DNA of 64,000 bases from contig CADCGB010000004.1 of NCBI GenBank assembly GCA_902800815.1, positions 1-64,000 of the forward strand, read 5' to 3'. This stretch comes from Fibrobacter succinogenes. GTDB lineage: Bacteria > Fibrobacterota > Fibrobacteria > Fibrobacterales > Fibrobacteraceae. Positions within the stretch are counted from its first letter, which is position 1. Each line of letters begins with the position of its first letter. The translations under genes were made by a program, and so were the position numbers. Shown here one piece after another: positions 32,609-41,602 of the stretch. The notes beneath the pieces are model-generated. The model saw only the letters and a list, made by a program, of their open reading frames with translations. It searched no databases and was not told the origin of the DNA.

Positions 32609-34130
32609 TCCCGATGTTTTGAGTTGCCTTGCAAACTTGAGCAACGACGAAGTGTTTACGCCGCCCGAGGTGGTGAACCGCATGCTCGATATGCTCCCGC
32701 AGGAACTGTTTGAAAGTACCGAGACAACGTTCCTTGACCCCTGTTGCAAAACGGGTGTGTTTTTGCGAGAAATTGCAAAGCGTTTGTTGGCGAATCAAAT
32801 GCCGGGATACGAGCAAGCCGTAGAAGAAATAAACGCCAAAAAAGCGAACGGACAAAAGCTTTCGCCTGATGAAAAATGGTTTATGAATCAATTGCAAATT
32901 TCCATTGACCATATATTCCACAACCAGCTGTTCGGAATCGCCATTACCGAAATGACGAGTCTGGTGTCTCGTCGAAGCGTCTATTGTTCCAAGTGGCCAA
33001 ACGGTGAATACTCTGTTTCAAAATTTGATAATCCCGAAGGAAATATCCGGTTCAAACGGATAAACCACACTTGGGTAAATGGCAAGTGCAAGTATTGCGG
33101 AGCAAGTGAAGAACAGTATAGCCGTGGTGATACTCTTGAAACGCATGCTTATGAATGGATTCACACTGAAAACCCCGAAGGAATTTTCAACATGAAGTTT
33201 GACGTGATCATCAGCAATCCGCCCTATCAGTTGAGTGATGGTGGAAATGGAAAAAGTGCAAAACCGATATATCAGCGATTTGTTCTTCAAGCAAAAAAAA
33301 TGAAGCCACGCTTTTTGACGATGATTATTCCTTCTCGTTGGTTTGCTGGAGGTAAAGGACTTGATGAATTTCGTGCAGATATGCTTCATGATCGGAGTGT
33401 AAGAAAGCTTGTAGATTTTGAAAATTTTAAGGATGTCTTTCCTGGAGTAGATTTGGCCGGTGGAGCCTGTTATTTCTTGTGGGATAGAGATAATAAAGGG
33501 CGTTGCGAAGTGGTTAATCAAACGAACGAAATGAGTGAATCGGCTTCTAGGTATTTGGATGAGTACGAAACATTTGTAAGGCAGAATAAAGCTGTTCGTA
33601 TCGTGAAAAAAGTTGTTGAGCAGAACGAAGATTTCTTGAATGAAAGAATATCTTCAAGAAAACCATTTGATTTACCTACAAATTATGAACCTGTTTCAAA
33701 AGGAATACCCTGTCATTTTATCCAAAAGATTGGCTTGCGTTATGCATCGCCAAAGGATGTCGACGATTCCTTGCATTATCTCAATAAATGGAAGTTTTTG
33801 ATTCCGAAATCACCTATCGCTGGTCAGACAGATTTTTCAAAACCTGTAGGTTTTTATTACGATGGCAATACTCGAATCGCTAAGCCAGGAGAATGCTGTA
33901 CTGAGTCTTGGCTGGTTGCGGGTGCATTTGATACAAAAGCAGAAACACTAAATTACAAGTCATACATTTTTACGAAAATTGTACGTTTTCTCCTGCTACA
34001 AACAGTCGTATCTCAAGATGTTACAAAAAAGAACTTCTGTTTTGTTCCTGATTTGGGTACATATGACCAAACTTATACAGATGATATTTTACGAGAACGA
34101 TGGAATATTAATGATAGGGAATGGGAATAG
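32592..34130 (+). CDS. N6-adenine DNA methyltransferase (Eco57I/type I-like, NPPY)
   Basis: 512 residues. Motif X NDEVFTPPEVVNRMLD (18-33), motif I FLDPCCKTGVFLREIA (47-62) with an unusual CCKTG in place of ACGSG, and catalytic motif IV ISNPPYQLSDGG (207-218). An insertion with CKYC (166-169) precedes motif IV. The region after about 330 is probably the target-recognition part. The family transfers methyl from SAM to N6 of adenine. The middle and 3' parts are AT-rich compared with housekeeping genes in the window. It lies between the short methylase (17-nt overlap) and the helicase-nuclease gene (38-nt gap), consistent with one restriction-modification operon. Confidence 0.85.
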   Translation: MINKHNPDVLSCLANLSNDEVFTPPEVVNRMLDMLPQELFESTETTFLDPCCKTGVFLREIAKRLLANQMPGYEQAVEEINAKKANGQKLSPDEKWFMNQLQISIDHIFHNQLFGIAITEMTSLVSRRSVYCSKWPNGEYSVSKFDNPEGNIRFKRINHTWVNGKCKYCGASEEQYSRGDTLETHAYEWIHTENPEGIFNMKFDVIISNPPYQLSDGGNGKSAKPIYQRFVLQAKKMKPRFLTMIIPSRWFAGGKGLDEFRADMLHDRSVRKLVDFENFKDVFPGVDLAGGACYFLWDRDNKGRCEVVNQTNEMSESASRYLDEYETFVRQNKAVRIVKKVVEQNEDFLNERISSRKPFDLPTNYEPVSKGIPCHFIQKIGLRYASPKDVDDSLHYLNKWKFLIPKSPIAGQTDFSKPVGFYYDGNTRIAKPGECCTESWLVAGAFDTKAETLNYKSYIFTKIVRFLLLQTVVSQDVTKKNFCFVPDLGTYDQTYTDDILRERWNINDREWE

Positions 34131-34168
34131 ATTGCTTCTAGAATAGGGGAAATAGGAGGTGAACAATA

Positions 34169-36976
34169 ATGCCTTCCGTTCAGTTAGACGAATTTCTCAG
34201 GGAGCGTCCCGAAGTAAATCCGACCATCTATGCCTATACAATCCCCGATGTTGAGAAACTTAGGGGCTACATCAAGGTCGGCTTTACAGACCGCAATGTC
34301 GAAGCCCGAATCAAGGAGCAACTGCACACGGCAGGCCTTGAGGGAAAAATACTCTTCAAGGAATCGGCAATGTGCGCCGATGGTTCATGCTTTACTGATA
34401 AACAAGTTCACAAGATTCTTGAACGCAGAGGTTTTACTCGGCTGAATCAGGGCAAGGATCGTAACGAGTGGTTTTTCTGTAAAGAAGAAGATGTTCTTGC
34501 GGCCATCAAGGAACTCCGTACAGGCAAGCGTATTGATGAAGACCGCAACGAAACGTTTGAAATGCGCCCGGAGCAGGAACGTGCCGTTGAAATAACGAGC
34601 GCCTACTTTAAGGCGACTTTGAAGGAAAAGCCCGAGAGTTCGCCAAAATTCCTTTGGAATGCAAAGATGCGCTTTGGCAAAACGTTTGCTGCCTATAAAT
34701 TGTCGCAGTCGATGAAGTTGAAACGAATCTTGGTTCTGACATTCAAGCCTGCGGTGGAAAGTGCCTGGGCTGATGACCTATATCATCATGTTGATTTTAA
34801 GGGATGGCAATTCATCTCGAATAAAGACGCTAGGGATATCAATTTTTCTATAGATGAAGAATTTGAAGAAGCGGACAAGAATAAACCGATTGTAGTATTT
34901 GGTTCGTTTCAAGACCTGTTAGGGCGTAATGACGCCGGTGGTATCAAGGCGAAAAATGAATTTATTCACTCTGAAAAATGGGATTTAGTCATTTTTGACG
35001 AATACCACTTTGGTGCATGGCGAGAAAATGCGAAGAATCTCTTCGAAAAACAAGACGAAGAAGCGGAGGTCAATTTTGACCAAGAAGAATTCCAGCGCAA
35101 GGAAGCCGCGAATGCGATGGATGAATCTTTCTTGCCAATAACGACAAAGTATTATCTCTATCTTTCGGGAACGCCATTCCGTGCACTTAATTCCGGTGAA
35201 TTCATTGAAGAACAGATATTTAACTGGACATATTCCGATGAACAGCGCGCCAAAGAAACCTGGGTAGGAAAAAATAATCCATACAAGGCTCTCCCGCGTA
35301 TGGTGCTGATGACTTACAAGATTCCTGAAAGCATTCGTGAGGTTGCAAGTCAGGGTGAATTTGACGAATTCGATTTGAACGAGTTCTTCAAGGCGGAAGG
35401 TAAAGCCGAAGATGCCAAATTTAAGCACGAAAATGAAGTGCAGAAATGGCTCGATTTGATTCGTGGTTCTTATTTGCCGTCCAGTGTTGATGACTTGAAA
35501 CTCGGACAAGACAAACGTCCGCCTATGCCGTATTCCGATACGCGTTTGCTGAATATCTTGACGCACACTTTATGGTTCTTGCCCGATGTAGCCGCATGCG
35601 ATGCAATGAAGAATCTGATAGACCAAAGGCAAAATACCTTCTATCACGATTATAAAGTCATCGTATGTGCCGGGACAAAGGCGGGCATTGGCCTAGAGGC
35701 TCTCAAACCAGTGCAAGCTGCAATGGCGAATCCGCTCAATTCGAAAACTATTACGCTTTCGTGTGGTAAGCTGACGACAGGTGTGACGGTTCGCCCCTGG
35801 ACGGGCGTATTCATGCTCCGTAATCTGAAAAGCCCTGAAACGTATTTCCAGACGGCATTCCGCGTGCAATCTCCTTGGGAAATCAAGGACGATAAGGGTA
35901 GTCCGCAGATTATCAAGGAAAACTGCTATGTGTTTGACTTTGCGCTAGACCGAGCGCTGAAGCAGATTTCAAGTTATAGCTCAAGACTTGATATCAACGA
36001 ATCGGACCCAGAAAAGCGTGTTGCCGAATTCACTAAGTTCCTGCCGGTACTTGCTTATGACGGCTCCGCCATGATGCAACTGAACGCAGAGGCGATTCTC
36101 GATATTGCAATGTCGGGAACTTCTGCAACACTTTTGGCTCGCCGTTGGGAATCTGCATTGCTTGTGAATGTTGATAACGACACTCTTAAGCGATTGATGG
36201 ACAATCCTGACGCGATGGAAGCTCTGATGCGTATTGAAGGGTTCCGTAGTCTTAATTCAGACATTGAAACGATTATCAATAAATCGGAGAAAGTCAAGAA
36301 AGCAAAAACTAAAGACGGTCCGTTGACGCCAAAGCAGAAACGGGAACTTACCGAAGAAGAAAAAGAATTCAAGGCGAAGCGCAAACAGATTCAAGAAAAA
36401 CTTATCAAGTTCGCGACGCGTGTTCCCGTATTCATGTACCTGACGGATTACCGCGAACGATGCCTAAAAGATGTGATTACTCAGCTAGAACCGGGACTTT
36501 TCAAGAAGGTCACGGGCCTTGAAGTCAAGGATTTTGAATTGCTGTGTTCGCTCAATGTATTCAACGCCAGCTTGATGAACGAAGCAATCTTCAGCTTCAA
36601 GCGTTACGAAGATTCTAGCCTGAGTTATACCGGCCTTGACCTCCACGCCGGAGACGATGTCGGCGGTTTTGATACAGTACTTCGTCGCAAGGAGTACGAG
36701 GAACTTTTCTATGGACAACAGCGCTCGATGATGGCTGTAGAGCATGGCGAGGATTATACTGAAAGCGAGAATGCCTCACCTGAAGTTGCGATGGCAGCTG
36801 AAAGGCGGGCACTATATTCACGCATCAAGTCAGGTTCTATTGTTACACACAAGCAACTAGGCAAAGGCGTTGTCGATAGGATATCCAAAGATTATAGGTA
36901 TATCCACGTCAAATTCGGCAAGACAGAGAAAATGTTTGTGTTCTACGATACCTTCAAGAAAGGACTTTTGAAATAA
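34169..36976 (+). CDS. GIY-YIG (T5orf172-like) nuclease / DEAD-box helicase restriction protein
   Basis: 935 residues with a strong AGGAGGTG upstream. Residues about 18-115 look like a GIY-YIG domain of the T5orf172/MUG113 type: IYAYTIP (20-26), YIKVGFTDRNVEARI (34-48) and Glu in NEWFF (99-103). A superfamily 2 helicase follows: Walker A AKMRFGKTF (165-173), Walker B FDEYH (276-280), motif III LSGTPF (332-337), and a motif VI-like QTAFRVQSP (561-569). A Lys-rich region (about 710-750) separates the helicase from a C-terminal half I do not recognise. The last 45 residues (IVTHKQLGKGVVDRI ... VKFGKTEKMFVFYD) resemble the Tudor-like tail of UvrD/PcrA. Most likely the translocating, cleaving subunit of the methylase system. 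Confidence 0.82.
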   Translation: MPSVQLDEFLRERPEVNPTIYAYTIPDVEKLRGYIKVGFTDRNVEARIKEQLHTAGLEGKILFKESAMCADGSCFTDKQVHKILERRGFTRLNQGKDRNEWFFCKEEDVLAAIKELRTGKRIDEDRNETFEMRPEQERAVEITSAYFKATLKEKPESSPKFLWNAKMRFGKTFAAYKLSQSMKLKRILVLTFKPAVESAWADDLYHHVDFKGWQFISNKDARDINFSIDEEFEEADKNKPIVVFGSFQDLLGRNDAGGIKAKNEFIHSEKWDLVIFDEYHFGAWRENAKNLFEKQDEEAEVNFDQEEFQRKEAANAMDESFLPITTKYYLYLSGTPFRALNSGEFIEEQIFNWTYSDEQRAKETWVGKNNPYKALPRMVLMTYKIPESIREVASQGEFDEFDLNEFFKAEGKAEDAKFKHENEVQKWLDLIRGSYLPSSVDDLKLGQDKRPPMPYSDTRLLNILTHTLWFLPDVAACDAMKNLIDQRQNTFYHDYKVIVCAGTKAGIGLEALKPVQAAMANPLNSKTITLSCGKLTTGVTVRPWTGVFMLRNLKSPETYFQTAFRVQSPWEIKDDKGSPQIIKENCYVFDFALDRALKQISSYSSRLDINESDPEKRVAEFTKFLPVLAYDGSAMMQLNAEAILDIAMSGTSATLLARRWESALLVNVDNDTLKRLMDNPDAMEALMRIEGFRSLNSDIETIINKSEKVKKAKTKDGPLTPKQKRELTEEEKEFKAKRKQIQEKLIKFATRVPVFMYLTDYRERCLKDVITQLEPGLFKKVTGLEVKDFELLCSLNVFNASLMNEAIFSFKRYEDSSLSYTGLDLHAGDDVGGFDTVLRRKEYEELFYGQQRSMMAVEHGEDYTESENASPEVAMAAERRALYSRIKSGSIVTHKQLGKGVVDRISKDYRYIHVKFGKTEKMFVFYDTFKKGLLK

Positions 36977-36990
36977 TTTGTCAAACCCTC

Positions 36991-37019
36991 TTGACAACCG
37001 CCATCTAGTAATTTATATT
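36991..37019 (+). promoter_or_regulatory. Consensus-like sigma70 promoter with overlapping palindrome
   Basis: TTGACA (36991-36996), 17-nt spacer, TATATT (37014-37019). The -35 is the right half of an inverted repeat TTGTCAA (36978-36984) / TTGACAA (36991-36997), which could be an operator. Downstream, AGGAGG (37067-37072) precedes an ATG at 37076 in frame with the antitoxin. Confidence 0.65.
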
Positions 37020-37132
37020 TAGTGCACAAGTGTTCATTATTTGGCGGTTTCCGCTTGTCCGTCAAAGGAGGTTTTATGAGTGAAAATGGGCTTATAGCCT
37101 TGAATTTTTGGCGAAATAGCGTATATTTTTAC

Positions 37133-37164
37133 TATAATTCTGTAAAAATAAAAATTTTACAGAA
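37133..37164 (+). promoter_or_regulatory. Second promoter with AbiEi-type operator candidate
   Basis: TATAAT at 37133-37138, with a possible TTGGCG -35 at 37108 (19-nt spacer). It is immediately followed by and overlaps a perfect inverted repeat TTCTGTAAAA (37138-37147) / TTTTACAGAA (37155-37164) with a 7-nt centre. AbiEi antitoxins are known to repress their own promoters through inverted repeats, so this is a natural operator for the gene starting at 37178. Confidence 0.6.
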
Positions 37165-37177
37165 ATTAGGGAAGAAT

Positions 37178-37717
37178 ATGGTACTGACGTTCGCTAAATG
37201 CATTGAGATGTTCGGCTCGAAATATCTGATAAAAAAGGCCATTGCCGAAGGCCGCTTGTTTCGCATTGCGAAAGGGTTCTATTCCGAGAGCGAGCTTGTT
37301 TCCGAGGTGTCGCTAATTTCCGCAAAATATCCCGGGGCGGTTTTTACGATGAACACCGCTTTTTATCATTACGGCCTGACAGATTCCGTTCCAGAGAAAT
37401 ACTACTTGGCTGCCGAGCGGGGAGCGAAAATTTCTGACAAATGCGTCGCGTTGAAATTCGAGAACAGCGATATTCTGTTTCTCGGTGCGGTGCAAGAAAA
37501 TCTCAACGGTGCGACGGTCACGATGTATAACAGGGAGCGCATGCTGCTTGAACTGATTCGCAATAAATCAAGCATGCCCTTCGACTACTACAAAGAAATT
37601 ATCCTAAGCTACAGAAAGATAATCGACAATCTGGATATGCAACTCGTGCAGGACTATTTACCGCAAATGCCGAAATCGGACATGATTAGGAAGGCGCTGG
37701 AAGCGGAGGTGCTGTAG
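37178..37717 (+). CDS. abiEi: AbiEi-type antitoxin (type IV toxin-antitoxin / abortive infection)
   Basis: 179 residues from the ATG at 37178 (GGGAAGA upstream), where the family-like sequence begins (MVLTFAKCIEMFGSKYLIKKAI). An ATG at 37076 with a stronger AGGAGG would add 34 residues that do not look like the family. N-terminal winged-helix region with GRLFRIAKGFYSESEL; AVFTMNTAFYHYGLTDSVPE; YNRERMLLELIRNKSSMPFDYYKEII. In the family the N-terminus binds DNA for autoregulation, and the protein antagonises the AbiEii nucleotidyltransferase toxin without direct contact. Its partner gene starts one base before this gene ends but is truncated, leaving an orphan antitoxin. Confidence 0.8.
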   Translation: MVLTFAKCIEMFGSKYLIKKAIAEGRLFRIAKGFYSESELVSEVSLISAKYPGAVFTMNTAFYHYGLTDSVPEKYYLAAERGAKISDKCVALKFENSDILFLGAVQENLNGATVTMYNRERMLLELIRNKSSMPFDYYKEIILSYRKIIDNLDMQLVQDYLPQMPKSDMIRKALEAEVL

Positions 37718-37998
37718 TGCTGAATCTTAAAAGCATGATCGCGGCTGAAATCGAGAAAGGGTATAATGAAATCACTGCCCCTGCGAAGGTTTGTCAAGAC
37801 ATTGTTCTAAAGGCTATTTCCGTTGGCCCGCTGCAACGTAAAATCACGGTCAAGGGTGGAGTTGTCATGCGGAGTAAAACCGGGAATATCCGCCGTGCGA
37901 CTCAGGATTTACAAAGAGTATTGAAACTTTTTTGGAATCGCTGTAATTTCTATCTGTATATGGCAAATCAGAGCCCAAAAGCCTGCAGCAGGCCGTAA
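37717..37998 (+). pseudogene. abiEii: Truncated AbiEii-type toxin (nucleotidyltransferase) remnant
   Basis: The first 65 or so codons follow AbiEii N-termini: MLNLKSMIAAEIEKGYNEI, AKVCQDIVLKAIS, ITVKGGVVMRSKTGNIRRATQDL. The family then continues through the catalytic Asp motif (DLDIDF) to nearly 300 residues, but here the sequence switches to QRVLKLFWNRCNF and stops at residue 93. Another frame of the tail reads KSIETFLESL, which may be what is left of the 3' end after an internal deletion. The catalytic core is absent, so the toxin is almost certainly inactive. Confidence 0.72.
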
Positions 37999-38016
37999 TT
38001 CTGACGGACTTATAAC

Positions 38017-38022
38017 TATATT
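38017..38022 (+). promoter_or_regulatory. Possible -10 box of purT
   Basis: TATATT 24 nt before the purT ATG, with AAGGAG between them. No consensus -35. Confidence 0.3.
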
Positions 38023-38045
38023 ATTCCTAAACCAAGGAGTTTTTT

Positions 38046-39230
38046 ATGGCAGAAATCGGTACACCTCTAAGTTCTAGCGCCACCAAGGTGCTGTTTTGCG
38101 GAGCCGGCGAACTGGGCAAGGAAGTCATCATCGAGATGATGCGTCTCGGCGTCGAGGTTATCGCCGTGGACCGTTACGCCAACGCCCCGGGCATGCAGGT
38201 GGCTCACCGTAGCCACGTCATCAACATGCTCGACGGTGCCGAACTCCGTCGCGTGATTGAACTGGAGAAGCCCGACTACATTGTTCCCGAGGTCGAGGCG
38301 ATTGCGACCGACACGCTCGTGGAACTTGAGAAGGAAGGCTTCAATGTCATCCCGACCGCGAAGGCCACCAAGCTCACGATGAACCGCGAGGGCATCCGCC
38401 GCCTTGCCGCCGAGGAACTGGGCCTCAAGACGAGCCCGTACCGCTTCGCCGACAACTTCGAGGATTTCCAGAAGGCCGTCAAGGAAATCGGCATCCCCTG
38501 CGTGGTGAAGCCGGTGATGAGTTCTTCGGGCCACGGTCAGAGCGTCATCAAGACGGAGGCCGACATCCAGAAGTCGTGGGACATTTCCCAGCATGAGGGC
38601 CGCACTGGCCATGCCAGCCGCGTAATCGTGGAAGGTTTCGTGCCGTTCGATTACGAGATTACATTGCTTACGGTTCGCCATGTGGGCGGAACCAGCTTCC
38701 TTGAACCGGTGGGTCACCATCAGGTGGGCGGCGACTACCAGGAATCCTGGCAGCCTCAGCCGATGAAGCCCGAACTCCTGGAACAGGCGAAGGACATCGC
38801 AAAAAAGATTACCGACGCCCTCGGTGGCCGCGGCATTTTTGGTGTGGAACTGTTCGTATGCAAGGACCAGGTGCTCTTCAGCGAAGTTTCCCCGCGCCCG
38901 CACGATACCGGCATGGTGACACTTATTTCGCAGGATCTTTCCGAATTTGCTCTGCATGCACGCGCCATTCTCGGCCTGCCTATCCCGAACATCGCTTTCC
39001 ACGGCCCGAGCGCCTCGAAGGCAATTGTCGTGGACGGAAATTCTGATCACGTGAAGTTTGGCGGCCTCGAAGAGGTGCTCGCCGAACCGGATACGGCGCT
39101 CCGCCTGTTTGGCAAGCCTGAACTCAAGGGCCACCGCCGCCTCGGCGTGCTGCTTGCCCGCCGCGACACCGTGGAAGAAGCCAAGGCGCAGGTCATGGCC
39201 ATGCGCGAGAAGGTGAAGGTCACTCTGTAG
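38046..39230 (+). CDS. purT: Formate-dependent phosphoribosylglycinamide formyltransferase (GAR transformylase 2)
   Basis: ATP-grasp enzyme that forms formyl-GAR from GAR, formate and ATP in purine synthesis, bypassing formyl-THF. 394 residues, normal length, with CCAAGGAG before the ATG. Motifs: [28 protein letters not shown] (N-terminal Rossmann-like), [15 protein letters not shown], the ATP-grasp loop [28 protein letters not shown], and [18 protein letters not shown] with [15 protein letters not shown]. It is followed directly (no gap) by the gene for a lipoprotein, which may be co-transcribed by read-through. Confidence 0.96.
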   Translation: MAEIGTPLSSSATKVLFCGAGELGKEVIIEMMRLGVEVIAVDRYANAPGMQVAHRSHVINMLDGAELRRVIELEKPDYIVPEVEAIATDTLVELEKEGFNVIPTAKATKLTMNREGIRRLAAEELGLKTSPYRFADNFEDFQKAVKEIGIPCVVKPVMSSSGHGQSVIKTEADIQKSWDISQHEGRTGHASRVIVEGFVPFDYEITLLTVRHVGGTSFLEPVGHHQVGGDYQESWQPQPMKPELLEQAKDIAKKITDALGGRGIFGVELFVCKDQVLFSEVSPRPHDTGMVTLISQDLSEFALHARAILGLPIPNIAFHGPSASKAIVVDGNSDHVKFGGLEEVLAEPDTALRLFGKPELKGHRRLGVLLARRDTVEEAKAQVMAMREKVKVTL

Positions 39231-40400
39231 ATGAAAAGAATCTTTGGAATACTACTAGCCGGGCTGCTCGCCGCGTGCTACTCGCCGGAGCCCTTCGAGG
39301 CGGAATCGGTCGAGTCCGCGTCCAGTGGCAAGTCCGATATCGGGACGGTTTTCCCGGTGAACACGCAGAAGCAGATTTGCAACCCCTCCGTGTCCCAGGA
39401 TACGGTGAACTATCCCGCTGCGATGCTTTGGTTGAACTTTGGCGGAACGCTTAAGGTGACTCCGCCGGATTCGGGCTTTACGACGAGTGGGGTGATCCAG
39501 CACGACCGCCTGACCATTTCTGATACTTCGGGCAAGGTGCTCTGGTACATGATGCGCGATACGTCTGCGGGCGAATGCCAGTTCCAGGATCCGGAATGGA
39601 GTACGCATGCCGATTACGCTGTCGCGCTCCGCGCCTACGACAAGGACGGGAAGAAGTCCTGCGAGAATCTGGACTACGGGATTTTTGCCGTGCGCATGTC
39701 GGATAGCAAGCGCTTCTGGTTCTACGACAAGAAGATTATCGAGACAGCATCCCCGCACCTGTGGGTCTCGCCGGATGCCTCTATTGACGAGGATGCCGCG
39801 GATTCTACGGTGGAAGGTTTCTTTGGCACGAACAAGGTGCGCCTGACCTATGTGAATGCTGATGACAAGATTGTGTTCGTGGACTTTGCAAACGGCGGGC
39901 TGGATAAGGCGAAGACGCTTGCCAGGCCCTCTGGCAAGTCCGGCTGGAGTATCGATGCCCCGATGATTTCGCCCGATGGCAAGTTTGTCGTTTATAACAT
40001 GACCGAGAACCCGTTCACGTGGGAAGCCTACATCCAGGAACTTTCCTCGAATTCTACGCCGGTGAAAGTTGAACGCGGGCAGAGCTCGATTTCGGAACCC
40101 GCACAGCCACACTGGTTCTCGTTCGAAGGCAGACTCTTTGTCGTGTGGACGGAATTCCCGTCGGGCTCGCAGATGCTTAATAAGAACGACCTCACGCAGG
40201 AATCCGTGCAGGACGGTTCCGTGGGCCGCACGGTGATGCGCGAAATCCGCCTGACGGCGGGTGCCCCGAGCGACCTTGCTGTGGAGTGGGTCGGAGATGT
40301 TCGTGAAATTGCCTCCATTCCTATGATTGGCGGGCGCTCTCCCGATGGCAGGTTCCTTGCCACCGGTACAAACTACGGCTATTTGCTGGAACTTCCGTGA
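39231..40400 (+). CDS. Lipoprotein with TolB-like beta-propeller motifs
   Basis: 389 residues. Signal peptide MKRIFGILLAGLLAAC with lipobox LAAC and Cys16. The mature part has Tyr/Trp-rich strands and two propeller-type turns, ISPDGKFVVYNM (about 244-255) and RSPDGRFLATGTNYGYLLEL at the end, resembling WD40-like/TolB repeats. Other segments, such as DSSKRF-type loops and PHLWVSPDASIDED, suggest further blades. I do not recognise a specific family. The ATG directly abuts the purT stop, and a barrel-protein gene follows after 8 nt, so it may form an envelope pair with that product. Confidence 0.75.
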   Translation: MKRIFGILLAGLLAACYSPEPFEAESVESASSGKSDIGTVFPVNTQKQICNPSVSQDTVNYPAAMLWLNFGGTLKVTPPDSGFTTSGVIQHDRLTISDTSGKVLWYMMRDTSAGECQFQDPEWSTHADYAVALRAYDKDGKKSCENLDYGIFAVRMSDSKRFWFYDKKIIETASPHLWVSPDASIDEDAADSTVEGFFGTNKVRLTYVNADDKIVFVDFANGGLDKAKTLARPSGKSGWSIDAPMISPDGKFVVYNMTENPFTWEAYIQELSSNSTPVKVERGQSSISEPAQPHWFSFEGRLFVVWTEFPSGSQMLNKNDLTQESVQDGSVGRTVMREIRLTAGAPSDLAVEWVGDVREIASIPMIGGRSPDGRFLATGTNYGYLLELP

Positions 40401-40408
40401 GGTAGATG

Positions 40409-41548
40409 ATGAAGAATTCCTTATTGAAGTCTAGCAAGAAGTTCGGTGCGGTCGCATCTCTCGCGGCCATTGCTACCTGCGCATTCCTCGCCGCATACAA
40501 CGCTCCGGTCGAACCCGCTACCCCCTGGGAATCTATCGGCGGGTGCGGTGCCGGCGGTTCCGGTGGTGGCGCAAGCGATGGTATCAAGTGGATTGGCCAG
40601 GGCGTTTCGGGTGGCTACCTGGAAACGGAAGTGTTTACCAAGTACAGCGTCGGCCAGAATTTCTCGGGCCTTACGCTCACCCCGCATTTCTCGATAAAGC
40701 CCACGTGGTCTACGAAGCTCGGAGTTTCTGTCCCGCTCGTGTCGCACCAGGGTGAAGTCCAGTACCGCAGTAACCAGGCTCCGACCGACCGCAGTACCGG
40801 CGGGCTTGGCGATATCTCGTTTGACTTTAGCAAGACGATTGGTAGTGGGGGAGCGGCGTCGCTTTCTGCATCGCTCACGATTCCTACTGGCCAGTACGAT
40901 ATCAAGCGCGGTACCGATGCCTCGCAGGAAATTCTGCCGGCAAGTTTCCAGAAGGGCTCGGGCCTGTATTCGCTCACGCTCGGTTGGGACTACAGCCGTG
41001 ATACCGACAAGGGAATCTGGCTTTACGGGCTTACGTTCACGTACCCGTTCGCGATGCACCTGATTTCGGGCGAGAACGAGTTTAACGATTCTTACTGGAA
41101 GAACATCGAGCACGATGGCGACCGCTTCGAGTATCGCTTTAAGCCCTATGGTGAAAACGACCTCGGTGCCTTCACTCCGCCTTCCGTGGGTGCGTCTGTC
41201 GCCTACGGCTACCGCGGCCGTGCAGGGATCGTGCAGAGCCTGGGAGTTAACTTGTCTGTACCTCTGGGCGTTGCCTGGATTAGTTCCGAGAAGGCGGGCA
41301 CGTATGACCCGCGCCCCGACCCCGATCATCAGGCGTGGTCTGTGGCGCTTGCCTACGGTATCGAGTTCTCGAATGCGGATTTCCCGGTGTTCCTCGCGCT
41401 CTCCGTGCCCATACACGATAAGGCGAATGCGGCTGACCCGAGCGATGAGTACGACGAATCCCCGATGCGCGAATGGAACGCTCCCGACTGGGGCGATATC
41501 CTGCAGCAGTGGACCATCGCTGTCGGCATCAAGGGAAGTTTCTTCTAA
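40409..41548 (+). CDS. Predicted outer-membrane beta-barrel protein (transporter-like)
   Basis: 379 residues from the ATG at 40409 (GAGG with six bases spacing; a tandem ATG at 40406 is closer to the site). Signal peptide-like N-terminus NSLLKSSKKFGAVASLAAIATCAFLAAYNAP, then a Gly-rich segment GGCGAGGSGGGASDG. The rest is alternating strands typical of porin-like barrels (LTLTPHFSIKPTWSTKLGVSVPL, LYSLTLGWDYSRDTD, VGASVAYGYRGR), ending VGIKGSFF with an aromatic C-terminus. Sequence such as DISFDFSKTIGSGG recalls transporter-type barrels of the phenol-degradation group, but I cannot be specific. It closes the purT-lipoprotein-barrel series. Confidence 0.75.
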   Translation: MKNSLLKSSKKFGAVASLAAIATCAFLAAYNAPVEPATPWESIGGCGAGGSGGGASDGIKWIGQGVSGGYLETEVFTKYSVGQNFSGLTLTPHFSIKPTWSTKLGVSVPLVSHQGEVQYRSNQAPTDRSTGGLGDISFDFSKTIGSGGAASLSASLTIPTGQYDIKRGTDASQEILPASFQKGSGLYSLTLGWDYSRDTDKGIWLYGLTFTYPFAMHLISGENEFNDSYWKNIEHDGDRFEYRFKPYGENDLGAFTPPSVGASVAYGYRGRAGIVQSLGVNLSVPLGVAWISSEKAGTYDPRPDPDHQAWSVALAYGIEFSNADFPVFLALSVPIHDKANAADPSDEYDESPMREWNAPDWGDILQQWTIAVGIKGSFF

Positions 41549-41602
41549 AAAAATGTATATTGAATCCTGATAACAAAAGTTTATTCCACAAGGAGACACA
41601 TC

